A stretch of DNA of 64,000 nt, from positions 310,001-374,000 of the forward strand of contig LR877158.1 of the NCBI GenBank assembly GCA_903995115.1. The letters are read 5' to 3'. Positions 1 to 11,985 of the stretch are shown here, piece by piece. Both the position numbers and the translations under genes were made by a program. Source of the stretch: Angomonas deanei (taxonomy: Eukaryota; Euglenozoa; Kinetoplastea; Trypanosomatida; Trypanosomatidae). Numbering within the stretch: the stretch's first letter is position 1; each line of letters begins with the position of its first letter. The notes under the pieces were generated by a model. That model made no database searches. It had not been told where the DNA came from and worked only from the letters and a program-made list of their open reading frames with translations.

Positions 1-166
1 ACATAGTAAGGAGGCTTTCTCGGAGGGTAGGACTGAAGCGCACGCCACCGCACAAGGGAAAGAGATCATTCTCGATAAAGCTACCGACATCCGCGGAGGT
101 AACACCGATCGTGTCGTGCTGAACACTAATGAATCGAGAGAGCTGATGCAGCCCTTGCACAAACAT
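1..166 (-). CDS. 5' end of an unidentified gene (partial)
   Basis: An open frame on the minus strand starts with ATG at 166 and runs off the window with no stop, giving about 55 residues that begin MFVQGLHQLSRF. It is the next gene downstream of SCC2 in the minus-strand array. A pyrimidine-rich stretch on the minus strand (about 243-270) lies roughly 80 bases upstream, as expected for a trans-splice acceptor. The composition is like a globular soluble protein; no domain can be recognised from this fragment. Confidence rests on ATG position, open frame and array direction only. Confidence 0.6.
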   Translation of the reverse strand, partial: MFVQGLHQLSRFISVQHDTIGVTSADVGSFIENDLFPLCGGVRFSPTLRESLLTM

Positions 167-494
167 ATCTATAACTAGTTAAGTTTCTATTTTTCAAATT
201 GGTCTACGGTAATCAATCGTATTTTTCTTTTGAGTTTGTACTTCAAGGAGTAGAAGAGAAAGTAAGGATAGTAATCAACTGAGAGTCACGCAAACAAGTA
301 GCTAACAAAAAAATAGTATAACCAATAAACATGTCTTTTCATTTTTTTTTTTTCAATAGTTTTAAGTAGCATATTTTTTTCATTGTTGAACGTACGGTTC
401 GAGGCTTAAATCAACGAACGTTTGTGTTCCCTTTTTTCATATATCTATGGATGATATATATCTGATTATTATGGTTTTCTGTTTTTGCGGCAGT
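167..494. other. intergenic spacer, AT-rich
   Basis: This 328-base spacer separates SCC2 from the next minus-strand gene. It holds a poly-T run near 340-354 and, on the minus strand, a pyrimidine-rich stretch near 243-270 that probably directs trans-splicing of the downstream gene. No RNA gene or other feature was recognised. Confidence 0.6.
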
Positions 495-3400
495 TTAGTA
501 GTCGTCCTCACTACTTTCATCGTCGTCGCTATCACTGCCAGAGGAAAATGCCGAGTCGGTGGAAGGAGTCTCTGACGCCTTCACTCGTCGCCTACTACTC
601 TTCTTGGGGGCCGCTTTGCGTCCTGCTTTGCGTGGTTTCGCCATAATCTCATGGACCCCTTCCAGAAGAGCGGTTTCGATTTCAGTCTTGAGGAACTCAA
701 GCGCTTGGGTGTGTGGCTGGGACTTGGAGCGACCACTCTTACTGCGCTCTCTGCTAGTCTTTGTGGGGGTAAACAGAGGTGCCACCGTCTTCACCAGCTG
801 TGCGAGGGCGAGAAGGAACTTCTGTATGACGGGACTGCCCGCGGTGCGGCCGTGCACGGTGGTGGCGCCGCCGTGACCGCCCGTCATGAGCCGCTGGATC
901 TTGGCCCCGCCTAGCCGGTATCCATCTTCAGGGTCTGCTGAATGTAGTGTAGCATCACGACCCCAATACTGAGGTGAAGGGTGACCGTGTGCAGCTTTTG
1001 GCTGCCACCGTTCAGTTCTTGGGTGAGGAGGTCGGACATGTTAGCGCCATTGTAGTCAATGCCTTCGCCACACAACTGCAGCACATGCAGTACATCGCTC
1101 TCTAGCACAAAGGGGGTGAGGGCAATGACAGTGCCGATATGGGCCAGCAGGGTCGCCGGGTTTTTGGAGCGAAACACATCTTCTTCCGCCGCGTCCTCCC
1201 CGAGATCCTCCCACAGTGCCCGTGCCTTGGACTCTTGATACAGCAGACGCAGGAGGGAGGTCATGCTGTTATCCCGTCCCTTCTTGTGAAGAAGTTTGAT
1301 GACAGGACTGTACACGGACCGCTCCAGTCCCATGCTGTCGGTCACATAGGCACTCTGCAACAGGTTGACCTGACACAGGTGCTGCACTCCGTAGGCCTTC
1401 AGCAGACCGCGCGAGAAGAGAGAGGCGATGGCGTCCTCGTGACGGTCGGCGAGGGACCGCAGACAGCGAAGGGCGATAGGTCGTAGAGAGGGGTCGACGT
1501 CCCCGCAGAGGCCGATGAGCACGTCCAGGTACTTCACCGGTGGTAGCAGACCGCACTGGGCGGACCACTGCAGCACCTCCAAGCAGCGCCGCCGCACCAG
1601 GACCCACCGACTCGTCTCACATAGTTGTATGATGTCTTGATAAAACTTCTGCATGACCCAAGTCGCCATTCCACTGTTTTGATCTTCATCGTGCGAAGGT
1701 AGTGCCGCTGTCTTTTTCTTTTTGCCACGGTACGCCTTGTACTCTTCTTCTTCGGATTCTTCCTCCTCCTCTCCGTCTTCCTCGCTCACACGCTCTGCCT
1801 GGGCAATCTGCTTTCCAGTTTCGACATCTGCGGTCAACTTCGCCGCCAAGTCCACTCGTGCGTCCTCCTCCGCCAGGAAGTCACGGATAAACGTCAGTCC
1901 CTGCACTTGCAGAGAGACCGCCGCGGAGGGCTGCAGCGCCTCTCGTATATGCGGCTCACAGAGTGGCCAGAACTTGGAGGGCTGCAGAATGCACAGGGAG
2001 GTAAACATTTTTAGTGTGATGACCGCCAGCTTTGCCTTCACGTCGGCCTCACAGACGGACAGTATCTGCAACATGAGTTGATACACGTTTTCACAAATAC
2101 CTCCGCCGGCGCTCAGCTCGTTGGGCACTTTCCCCGTTATGTTGGCCTCTAGCAGAATGGCGTGTGGCTTACTCCAGTTGTGGTACAGGCGCAGTAGCTC
2201 CGAGAGTAGAAACAAGTACCGTTGAAGGTAGGCGGACCCTTGCGGTTGGGACCGCAGGCTGGGGAGCAGCTCCCGCGCACGGACGTAGTAGCTGTTCATA
2301 TGGTTGTAGCACAGCACCAGGTACGGCGGGCGTATCTGCGCCAGGCTCAGCTTGTCCTTGGCGCCACAGGTGATCATGGCGGTCAGTGCCCCACACGCGG
2401 CGATGAGATACGCTGTTGTAACGGACCCACATAGTTGGAAAGAAGGGACGAGAGCGCCTTCGAGATGTGATCGAGGGATAACACCGGTACGCTAGAGGGG
2501 AGCAGTGCTCCCATAATGTGCGTTGCCTGCAGCAGCACTCCCCCCGACTCCTCCTCGGACTTACCGCTGGTAGTCTGAGGGTCCAGTGCCTGCAGGAGGG
2601 CCTCCTCCAGGGGCTCGACCCAGCAAGGACTAACGAGGGTGAGGATGCGCAGGGCGACCATACTCCCTACAGCCTCTTGCGCGGAGCGGGGGTGCTGGGC
2701 GTTACGCCAGAGGGACTTGGCGACACCTCGCATGACAGACCGTAGCTGGGCCTCGTCGACCCCATTCTTGGACTTGATGCTGCACTGGGCGAGCATCGCC
2801 TTCAGTAGGTGCACCAGCGCATGGCTGTCATTCACTTCATAGGGAAACTCCCCTGCGCCTAATATAGCGAGCGAGAAGAGTTCGGACACCATCAAGGGGT
2901 GAGAGACCGCCGTCACGCCGTCGTCTTGCGCCACCACCGCCAACCATCGGTGCAGAAAGTGTTTCGTAATATCGGTTGTCAGCTTCCCGCCAGACTTGCA
3001 CAGCCCTAACAATTTGTGTTGCGCAAAGCCTCGCAGGGTCGTCCCCTGCGTGGTATCCAGCAGTGGCTGAAAGGCGGCGTCCGTCAATAAAGTGTCAATC
3101 GTACTCACCGCACGGGAGATCACCGTCGCTCGCTTATCCTCCAGGAGATGCAGCAGACAGCTGACCATGTCCGTGACAGTGTTCTGATCGGCAGAGGTCA
3201 GCACTAACTGCGAGTCGGCGTCCGTCTCGTACGTCTGAAGAATCCCTTTTAACAAAGTGATGAGAAGTGGCGCAATGGACTCCCGCACCTTCGCGCTGTC
3301 GCCTTGGATACTGCTACGCACCAGCGGCCATGTAAACCGACTGAGCGCGGGAAGGAGGGTGAGCAGCTTGGTGAGATGCGCGAGAGCCTTTTTGAGAACC

Positions 3401-6002
3401 GCATCGGAAGCCACAGCGCCGTCTTCTCCCTCCACCTGGTTGAACACGGAAAGAATAAAAGTGATGAGCATGTGGCACATGGAGGGGGAGAGGGCGGACT
3501 TCTTCTCCGATGCACTCAGGAGATACACCCACCGCTGGAGCTCTTCCTCCCCACTGTCGGGCAGCTGGCCGCACGGGGTGACGGTGTCTCGCACCAATCC
3601 GTCTAGGCAATCCTCTGTGAGAAGGGCATCGCCACCCAGTTCACGCCACAGCAGCACATTCGCGGCACGGGTGTAGAACCAGTTAAATGCTTCTGACATT
3701 TTAGACCGCTCCACTTTTTTGGAAAGGGTGTAGTAGATTAATCCAGCTAGCAATTGCCGCGGGGACAGTTCCCGCTCCTCTTCGACCTCTTCTTCTTCTT
3801 CCTTTTTGACGCGTTTTTTTTTTGTAGAGGAATGCTTCTTCTGATCTGCGATGGCTGGTCGATCCAAGGCCAACGCCTTCTTCCAGTGCTCCAGCACCAT
3901 CGAGTCTACCGCCACCAACTGCAATTGGGCAGTTATGTCTCGCAGGACATCCGTCTCTGAACTATACTGAAGGTTCACCAGTGGGCACAGCTTTAGCGCC
4001 ACGGCACCAAATACATCCACGGAGGCCGATCGTACTGCCTCCAGCTGCGCATTGGTGAGGGTGCGACCACCTTCCACCCCAGTGGTCGTCGAGGTATGCC
4101 GCAAGGAGTGAATCAAGGATCGCAGCAGTAGATCCGCTGCCGGCCATTCGGGTGACCCTAGGAGGTCCGTGAGGTCCTCCGCGAACTGCACGACGGCAGT
4201 CCTGGCAATCACCCCGTCGTTACGCTCCACCCGCGCCACATCCAACAGTAAGCAGTGCAACATGCTCGTCGCCCAGATCGTGCTCTGCTTCACCAATCGT
4301 GAGACATTGACGTCGTTGACGGTGTCGAGGTAGACAGGAGTGGACTGTGCCGCCGCGAGGACCGCCACCGTCAGAGGCATGAGCTCCTTCTTTTGAACCC
4401 GATAGCAGCGAAGGAGCAGATTGTCGGAGAGGAGTAGACGAGAAAAGAAACTTTCAGAGGTGATGTGTCGCTGAATTTCTAATCGGTTCCACACACAGCG
4501 GTAAAGGCGGATGGCACTCTCCATAGTGTAAGACGCATACTGCGTCGCCTGCGCGGGGGAGCAGCGGTGAGAGACAATGAACAAACACTTGAAACACACA
4601 TCTTCCAGTCGGAAAGTATCCGAGTCGGTCACCAAGTGCACCTGACGATTGCTAATTACAATGACGAACGATTGCAAGTACTGTCGGAGGAGTTCTAACC
4701 AAGAAATCAGGGAGCCCGACGTGGCCCCTTGCTTCGTCCCTTTGAGCGGCTTCCCCTCTCCTTCCCCCTCTCTCGTCGCCCTATTGTACAACTGTCCAAT
4801 GCGGTGTACCAGGGAGGAGAGAACCGTCACCAGCTGATCCATTGCCTTCTCTGGGGCAGACGCGGCAGGGAACTGCGGGTCTGCCAGGATGGAGAGACAG
4901 GCCAACCCTCGCACCGCCCTCGCCCAGTGGTCCTCTTCCTTCCGCACCTCCTCCGCTGAAACGGCCTCCAACAGAGCGGCCACAAACTTGGTCCGCGCGC
5001 TAGACTCCACCCCCTTGAGGACGGAACCACTGTCTAACGCAAACACCGTGATCATGTCGTGCAAGACGTCTGACGACAGGTTGCCACTATGAATAACGTC
5101 CGTCACCACGTCCTGCCCGTACGTCTCCAAGTGTGGATTCGGTGGATTGCTACTGCTACTCTGTAATGCCTCTGTCTGCGCACTTGTTTTGCGTGGACTA
5201 ACGCGCGTCTCCTTGCGGCGGGTCGGCTCTGGTGTAGAGGAGGAGACGACTTCCTTCTTCACCCGTTTGAGCGGCACCTTCTTCTCTACGGGCTCCTCTT
5301 CCTCTTCCTTCTCCCGCTTGACAACGCCAGGGGCAATCCGCGGTCGTAGTGTCATTGGCGCAGGCGCCTGTGGAACCCAATGGCTCTCCTTCTTTACGGT
5401 CTTGCTCGTAGTGCCGCTACCTGTGCTAGTTCTGGGGCTGGGGTGAGCCAGTGGTTGGGAGGGTGGCGGAGAGAGTCCGCTACTACCACCCGTCTTAATA
5501 ATATGATGAAAGTGTTTAGAAATCTTTTCTGCCGCCTTGGCGGTGCTACTCGTGCTGTCTTGCTCGTCTTCGGTATCCATCGCGGCCTCTTCTGTCTGAA
5601 TCGCTTCCGTGAAAAACATACCATATGTCGGACTCGCCATGAGCGGCGTAGCAGTGCTTACCATTTTAGAAATATACGCCTTCACCTCCTTTTCGTTGAA
5701 CGTGAAAGACTCGTCGCTGTCGAGGTTCTGCAAGGCGACGCACCGTTGATCTGTGGAACCGGGAAGGAGAAGAGCAGAGGACTCGTCGGGTTTACACTCT
5801 GATGGAGCGCCACGGGTAGTGGCACCGGCAGTTGCTGTTTGATGCGGTCGGCACAGGAGGTGACCGTGTCACCGTTGCTGTAGTAATTCTGTTCGCTAGC
5901 GTTGTGCACCTCTTGGACGTCATCGATATCTTCTACGTCGTCTTCGTCCACCAGTACGGCCGGAGGTCGTCGAAGTGGTGCTATGGCGCCTTGTCGGTTC
6001 AT
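495..6002 (-). CDS. SCC2: Cohesin loader SCC2/NIPBL-like protein (three frame breaks)
   Basis: SCC2 (NIPBL, Mis4) loads the cohesin ring onto chromatin in the nucleus. The reading runs from ATG at 6002 to the stop at 495, about 1,835 residues. The N-terminus is acidic and disordered; a long HEAT-repeat region follows. The decisive match is the block with SPEWPAADLLLRSL near 4130-4170, which parallels NKPEWPAAELLLSLLGRLL of NIPBL and is followed by a region like its YLGTVAARLR segment. The C-terminal half carries the HEAT units typical of NIPBL (DPSLRPIALRCLRSLADRHE). The tail is basic (about 600-700) and ends in a Ser/Asp/Glu-rich stretch. Three breaks, near 5735-5750, 2423-2430 and 895-915, each shift the frame as if one base were missing; across the last, the continued frame reads GYRLGGAKIQRLM without interruption. 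Upstream on the minus strand is TTI1-like. Family call is strong; the breaks are probably assembly errors. Confidence 0.82.
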
Positions 6003-6297
6003 TTTTTTTTTGTGAAGTAATAAAAAAACTATTTATGAATTTCTATAGAAATCTGGTTATGAAAAACAATGTTTAAACGTGAAAAAAAGATATCGTAAGT
6101 CTTTTTTTCTTTTTCTTTTTGATGGTACGATTGAGAGAAAAGGGAATGGGAATAAGATTGTAGAAAACAAAAACAAAGGTACAACAGGCGTATGAAAGGA
6201 TACAAAGCAAATACTTTTTTTTTTTTTTTTGTTTAGAATATTGCAAATTAAGTCCATATCTGTGATCACCGTATGAATATTATGATTGCTCCTCATC

Positions 6298-9200
6298 TCA
6301 AACACTCTCCTGGACTTCCTCCACCTTTGCGGATGATGTTCCCTTCTGGATATTCACCCACACCGCAGCTCGCTGTAGCAGTTCGCTCTGGAGCGTTCCT
6401 CCGTATCGTGCTGTCATGGGCAAAAGTGCCTGAAGGAACCTCACCACACTCCCTTTCAACCGCTCCTCGGTGGCGGTAGGCAGACGGGGCAGACCAGCCC
6501 GCTCGTACCACACCAGCACGACCGGCACCACTTCCTGTACAGTGCGGTGAATCAAGAAGTCCTCTGCTAGCTGCAGCAGGGCCAGCAGTCCTTCCATCGC
6601 GGTGGGGACGGCGGGGGTAATGGGGATGCGTTCCATCAACCGCTTCTCCTCCGGCCGTCGTTTGCCATTGGAGCTGAGGTGTGCCACCAGGGGCTCCCGC
6701 AGCATGGAGGAGAAGGAGAGGTACACGCGATAGACCGTCTTGAGGTGACTCCGTGGCAGCACGATACAGCTGTCGTCTGTCCACGGCAACTCGCCGACTG
6801 GTAACGGTAGCGGGATCTCCTCCTCCTCTTCTTCCTCGTCCTCAACGGGCATCACCGAGGAGGATTTGCCTTCTTTCCTCGCCGCACGTGCAGCGCTGAC
6901 GATCTCCTGCATCTTGTCTACCTCCTTCCGCATCCACTCCACCGCCTCCGTTGACGTGAGGAAGGCGGTGAGGCCGTGAATGACCGTGCGTATCATGGTG
7001 GTCGCCGCCGGGCTGCTCGCCACACTAGAGAGAAAGAGCGTATCCTGTATGGCATTGACACACGCCTGCTGTAGAAGGGCAACCCGTGGGTTCGCAGAGG
7101 TGGTCTGACGCTCTTGATCTTCGTCCAGCGGGGCTTGTGGGGTGCAGAAATTGAGATACATGGCGACATCAAAGCAGTCCCGCAGGAGTACGAGCGCTGC
7201 GGTCACCCCAGCGGTGTGGTGCTCACGATGCGCCGTCTGCAGTCCTGTTACCGCCGCCTGAATGACACTCGTCACAAACGCCGCCACCTTCGTCACCCGG
7301 TCACTGAACGAGGGGTCAGACATCGTGTCACCCACCATCTTGCGCACATGCGTGATGTTCATTCGCTCGCGTACCAGTGGGGGCAGTTGCGTACTGCCGC
7401 TAAACCACGAGGATCCTCGCACCGTACCTTCCGCCGCTTTCCCACGCTGCTGAATGTGGGTCGCGATGTAGTCCATTGCCCCTCGCAGCACACTCGCCGC
7501 GGAGTAGCGAAGGGACTCCACCTGCATCGCGCGGCTCGCCTCATCAACGAGGACGTGACTGATGTCCAAATAAAAAGAAAAGAGGTCCGACTGGTGAGAG
7601 GCGACCCCAATCTGTGCCAGGCAGTCCACGGCGGCGTCGTGCACCATGCCAGGGACGGTGGCCTTCTCCATCACGATATACAGGAGCAGCGCATTAAAGC
7701 GGTGAAGGGAGTAGGCGTCTTCTTCTTCCTTGGTGGCATCGGCAATGACATCCGACACGGTGATGCTCAACACCCGTAGCACAATCGCCGCCACCGTCTG
7801 TCGGTGTTTGATTTGCTGATAACTGCACAAGTCTTCGTCCTCTGCAATGTTCCACAAGTGCGGCGCCCCGCAGAGCGACCACAGCTGCTCCAGCACACCC
7901 GCCGTCACAAGGTCACTTGGCTGCGGATAGACCGCGTGCTGGGCATCGGTCGGTACCCACCAGGCAGGCACCACCTTGAACTGCCACACCACCAGCCGTG
8001 GTATCACGTAGAGGGCGGCAGGGTGGATCGGGTAGGCATCCCAGTCGTTCAGCACCTCTTCCCACGTGTCAAGCACGAGGTTGGTGATATGCTCCCCCAC
8101 GCTGGTCTCTTCGGACTCCTCGGCGGGCAGCTCGGACAGGGCGTGTGCCATGCACTCGATACACTCGTCAATAACACCAATAGGGAAAGGTCGGGGTGCG
8201 CGGTGGGTGTGCAAGTCTTCCTGTGGCACGGCGGCCCCCACGTAGCGGACGATGCGCCCGACCAGCCTGACACACGTGTTGTCTTGATCTAACCCTGTCG
8301 CACTTTCTGTCGTCACGATCGCCGTCCGCAGCGAGGGCTGTCGGAGAACAAAAGTGGAAAGGTGGATCAGCTCCACCCCAGACAACTCGGTGAGTGCCGT
8401 TTTATAAACTGGTGTAAAGTCTTGTCGTGTGAAAAAGGATGCACCCAACGTGGTGGGCTCGCCGTTGGTCTCCTCTCGTACAGGCTCTAACTGATGTAGG
8501 TGCATTACATTGTCTGCTATTCCATAGGCAATCAACAGTTCTTGCACGAGTGGATGACACGTGCCGTCTGTCACCGTTAGGAACTGCCCCACGCCGTCGG
8601 TGAGCAGTACCCGTACAATCATCTCTCGGTAGACTTGACAGGAATGATACTCGGTCACCCCTTTGACAATAAAGGATGGTTTCAGGACGCGGTGCATGAC
8701 ACCGGCTAATCGGTCGAGCGTCCCTTGCAGCCACTTAGCCTCGAGTGGATTCTCCTTTTGTCCATCCGGCCGGCGCAGTCCTTCGACGATACACGTGGCA
8801 AGTAGGTGAAGTGCCTCACGCCGCACCGCACCAGCGTCCTTCCCCAGGTGAGATCGACTAATATACCGAGTGAGACTAGAGATCACGCCCGGCATACACT
8901 GCCGCACATTGTTAGTGCCGATCACCTCCAGTATAGCGCCACAGGCCTGCAGGCACGACAGCTGCAGCGACCGGAACCACAACTTGGAGTTACCCGACAA
9001 TGATTTGAGCAGCGCGTCTATAAAGAGTGCCGCATGGGGTATGTACTGGGCGGAAGAGAAGAGTTGTTTTCCTTCGGCACAACGACCGCCACTTTGGTGA
9101 AACTGACAAACGGAAAGGGCGAGGGCCATTTTTTCTTCTTCCATCGCGGGGGTGAAGGAGGAACCGGTGACGGGCGCGAACCCCTCTTCCTCCTCCTCTT

Positions 9201-9417
9201 CCTCGCTACCATCACTGTCATCCTTCTTTTTTGTGTTCCCATCTTCTTCCTTTTTCTTTGGCCGACGGACCACATGCTTGCTCGCCTCCACCTCGCCAGC
9301 TCTGAATACTGAAACAAAGGTGTGCTCTAGCATCTCTAGCAAGTCACCCAGTTTCCCCACCTGATCCGCATTTTTGGTGATATTTACTAAAATGTTACAC
9401 AACTGTGTGGTTTCCAT
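6298..9417 (-). CDS. HEAT-repeat protein, TTI1-like
   Basis: The protein is 1,039 residues from ATG at 9417, chosen because the in-frame extension upstream to 9567 is lysine-rich, low-complexity and lies in the poly-A/T leader. It is almost wholly alpha-helical HEAT-like repeats, with an acidic insert near residues 60-80 (KKDDSDGSEEEE) and a second near 870-880. The repeat pattern, length and several segments (the 'KLWFRSLQLSCLQACGAI' region and the block starting HDAAVDCLAQIGV) resemble TTI1, the partner of TEL2 and TTI2 that stabilises PIK-related kinases such as TOR and ATM. The match is by general pattern, not by an unmistakable motif, so another HEAT protein (for example an importin or a cohesin-associated subunit) is possible. 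It sits between the acyl-CoA synthetase and SCC2 in the minus-strand array. Confidence 0.55.
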   Translation of the reverse strand: METTQLCNILVNITKNADQVGKLGDLLEMLEHTFVSVFRAGEVEASKHVVRRPKKKEEDGNTKKKDDSDGSEEEEEEEGFAPVTGSSFTPAMEEEKMALALSVCQFHQSGGRCAEGKQLFSSAQYIPHAALFIDALLKSLSGNSKLWFRSLQLSCLQACGAILEVIGTNNVRQCMPGVISSLTRYISRSHLGKDAGAVRREALHLLATCIVEGLRRPDGQKENPLEAKWLQGTLDRLAGVMHRVLKPSFIVKGVTEYHSCQVYREMIVRVLLTDGVGQFLTVTDGTCHPLVQELLIAYGIADNVMHLHQLEPVREETNGEPTTLGASFFTRQDFTPVYKTALTELSGVELIHLSTFVLRQPSLRTAIVTTESATGLDQDNTCVRLVGRIVRYVGAAVPQEDLHTHRAPRPFPIGVIDECIECMAHALSELPAEESEETSVGEHITNLVLDTWEEVLNDWDAYPIHPAALYVIPRLVVWQFKVVPAWWVPTDAQHAVYPQPSDLVTAGVLEQLWSLCGAPHLWNIAEDEDLCSYQQIKHRQTVAAIVLRVLSITVSDVIADATKEEEDAYSLHRFNALLLYIVMEKATVPGMVHDAAVDCLAQIGVASHQSDLFSFYLDISHVLVDEASRAMQVESLRYSAASVLRGAMDYIATHIQQRGKAAEGTVRGSSWFSGSTQLPPLVRERMNITHVRKMVGDTMSDPSFSDRVTKVAAFVTSVIQAAVTGLQTAHREHHTAGVTAALVLLRDCFDVAMYLNFCTPQAPLDEDQERQTTSANPRVALLQQACVNAIQDTLFLSSVASSPAATTMIRTVIHGLTAFLTSTEAVEWMRKEVDKMQEIVSAARAARKEGKSSSVMPVEDEEEEEEEIPLPLPVGELPWTDDSCIVLPRSHLKTVYRVYLSFSSMLREPLVAHLSSNGKRRPEEKRLMERIPITPAVPTAMEGLLALLQLAEDFLIHRTVQEVVPVVLVWYERAGLPRLPTATEERLKGSVVRFLQALLPMTARYGGTLQSELLQRAAVWVNIQKGTSSAKVEEVQESV

Positions 9418-9637
9418 TTCTATCACTCTATCTTTTTGTTTTTGTATTTTCTGTTCTCTTTTGCGATAGTAAGAATGGAGGGAAACAAGTGGAGTACGAA
9501 TTCTTTTTTTTTTTTTTTTACGTTTTTGCGTTGTCCAAAGAAAACAGAAAACTGGGGATATCAACATGTAAAATTAATGGTCTCTTTATTGTATGTAAAA
9601 AAGAAAAAGTGTTCTCCACTACAGTTCCGTACCCGCC

Positions 9638-11696
9638 TCAAAACAAGTCGTCGTAGTCATCGACGGCGAATCCAAAAAACTTTGGCGTTTCGTCGTAGAG
9701 TGCTTCCAAGTAGTGCACGTAGTGGCTCTCAATCTTTTGCCTAGCGTATCCCATCTTCACCGTCATGAAGCCGTTCGCCAGGGTGAACTCATCCACAAAA
9801 GCGAAGCGACGGACGTGGGTGCGGGGCGGCAAGTCCTTCGACACGCGTCTCAGCTCCGCTCGTACGCAGTCCGCCTTCTCCCTGTCGCTCACAATGGGAA
9901 CGCCGTCGCGTCGCTCAATCTTGCGAAGGTGCGCGGCGATCGCTTTGGAGTTGGCCACGACTAGCGCCACCACGTACGGCTTGTTGTGACCGTAGACAAA
10001 CACTTGTTTGATGAACGGACTCTTGTTGAGGGCGAACTCCACCTCATAAGGGTTCACCACCTTGCCGTTGGCGAGGGTAATGAGAATATCTTTGCTACCC
10101 TTCACGGTGATCCAACCGCCCGTGACGGAGCCGTAGTCCCCGGTCCGGACAAACGTGCGACTGCCGTACTCAACGAGGGAGTTCTTCGCCTCCTCTGGGT
10201 CAATGTGCACATCAAAGTAGCCCTGCATCGAGTTGGGCGCCTCCACCAGTATCTCTCCCAGATCCCCCGGAGCGACGATTTCATTGCGATCGTTCACTAC
10301 CCGTACTTCCACACCAGGGAGCGCCTTGAGCCGCTGGGGGACGTCGATATCGGTGGCGATGAGACCTCCCGCCTCCATGCAGCCGTAGGTACCGACGGCA
10401 AACACATCTAAATCTGCCATCAGCTCTGATTGGTCCTTGGTCAAGCTGTGCCCGACAATGATGGCGAGGCGGAGTTCGCTACCGAACTGCTCCTTGAACT
10501 TTCCTAACAAAACATGTGAAAAGGCGCGCAGGGTGCGCCCTGGTTTCTTGAACATGAGGCGATTCTCCGTAATACGGCCAATCGTGAACCTTGTCAAATC
10601 CTTCGTGAAGGTGCCCCGGTTCATCACGTCGTCGACAATGTTGGCGTACGCCCGCTGGAAAGGTTGTGCGACAGACACAATGACGCTCGGGTTCACCAAC
10701 GACAGATCCTGAAACCCCTCGATCAACTCGGGTGGGATACACACACTAGCTCCTTTGCAGATGGCCTGGTAGAGATCCAGCGTGAGCGCCCCCGCGACGC
10801 ACCACGAACAGAGCGACATGAAGAGATCGGTGTGGGTGAGGGCCTCTCCGATACCATCGTAGATGGAACTAATGTTGGCGACAACGTTGCGATGAGAGAG
10901 CATGACACCTCTTCGGGGGTCCAGTCGTACCCGCCGTGAACATAATCATGGCGGTGTCCTCGGACTTGACATCCTTGCGGGGTGGGATCTTCTCCTCCAC
11001 ATCCGCGGCGACCGCAATCGCCACCGCATAACTCGCCTCCCCCAGCTGCTCCTCAAAGCACATCACCTGCTCTAGCTGACCCACTTTTCCGATCCACCCT
11101 CGCACCGCCGAGTACGAGGTAGGGGTCTCCACAAACAACACCTTGGCTAGCGTACTCTTCACCACGAGCTGTGCCTCCGCTGGGGTAACGTTGGTGGGGA
11201 GGGCGACAAAGTGCCCACCGAGCTGCATGGTGGCCATGTGCACCACGAACCACTCGTAACGGTTCTCACTAATCACAATCACACGGCCTCCCTTCTCCAC
11301 GCCCATCCCATGCAGAAGGGTCCGCATCGCGGCGATCTCCTCATTGATGGACTCGTAAGAAGACCACACATAACCCAGCTTACCGCGGACCCACATTTTG
11401 GCTCCCAGAAAGCGGCGGCGCGGCCACGCCTTCACGGCCTGCTCCCACAGGTCATTGAGCGTGCTCTGTGGTTTGATAATAATCCCTAACCCGTCAATGT
11501 CGCTCATCTGGGCGGTTCCGGCGGCGTCGGACTCCTGGAAGAAGGAACCGCCAACGTTGGTGCCCCACCGCCGTGCGGTCCACAAGGGCGTGCAAGAAGG
11601 GTTCACCGTCTTGCTACTAACAGGGAGGGTGGGGGCGGCCAGGAGGGGCAGCAACACCCCGCGACGTGCCAGCGGCGCTGCGATCCGTCGTAACAT
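9638..11696 (-). CDS. Long-chain acyl-CoA synthetase-like AMP-binding enzyme (one frame break)
   Basis: This is an ANL-superfamily enzyme that activates a fatty acid with ATP and joins it to CoA. The AMP-binding P-loop reads MFTAGTTGPPKG near 10910-10960, followed by LSHRNV; later motifs include YGCMEAGG, the hinge-region TGDYG and GGWITVKGSKDIL with NGKVVNPYEVE. The N-terminus (MLRRIAAPLARRGVLL) is basic and hydrophobic and looks like a mitochondrial targeting sequence. ATG 11696 was chosen because a CT-rich tract ending in AG (11734-11763, minus strand) lies just upstream and excludes the earlier in-frame ATG at 11819. The frame shifts within 10904-10912: after GPPK one extra base (reads as AAG-A-GGT) breaks the P-loop, and the protein continues perfectly in the next frame. 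About 686 residues overall, usual for the family. Substrate length cannot be inferred. Confidence 0.88.
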
Positions 11697-11733
11697 ACTT
11701 ATATGGTCGCCGTAGTGTGGTGCGAAGTTCTTC

Positions 11734-11763
11734 CTAAAAACAAACAGATAGAGAGAGAGGAAA
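11734..11763 (-). promoter_or_regulatory. Predicted trans-splice acceptor of the acyl-CoA synthetase gene
   Basis: On the minus strand a run of C and T (cctctctctctatctg, then a T run) ends in TAG at about 11734-11736, some 38 bases before the ATG at 11696. This is the usual layout of a kinetoplastid polypyrimidine tract with its AG acceptor, and it decides the choice of start codon. Inferred from pattern only. Confidence 0.6.
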
Positions 11764-11985
11764 TGTGAAGTGGGATTGATGGACATCCAAAAATTTTTGT
11801 ATTTCATCCATAAAAGCATTTCTAATAACAGGAAGCAGTTTTTTCTTTTTCTTTCTAAAACATCATTTATTGATCATATACAGAACTACATATTTACATA
11901 ACACTTGAAATCTAAAGAGCTAAAAAGTCTCTCCAAGACACATTTTATTTTTAAAGTTAGCTTGCGTCATCCTTTTCTCTCTTCT

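Noticed and set aside
495-887. A separate small gene downstream of SCC2
   Set aside because: The frame upstream of its ATG stays open and reads naturally into the end of SCC2 (GYRLGGAKIQRLM), and there is no spacer or splice tract between. It is treated as the SCC2 C-terminus.
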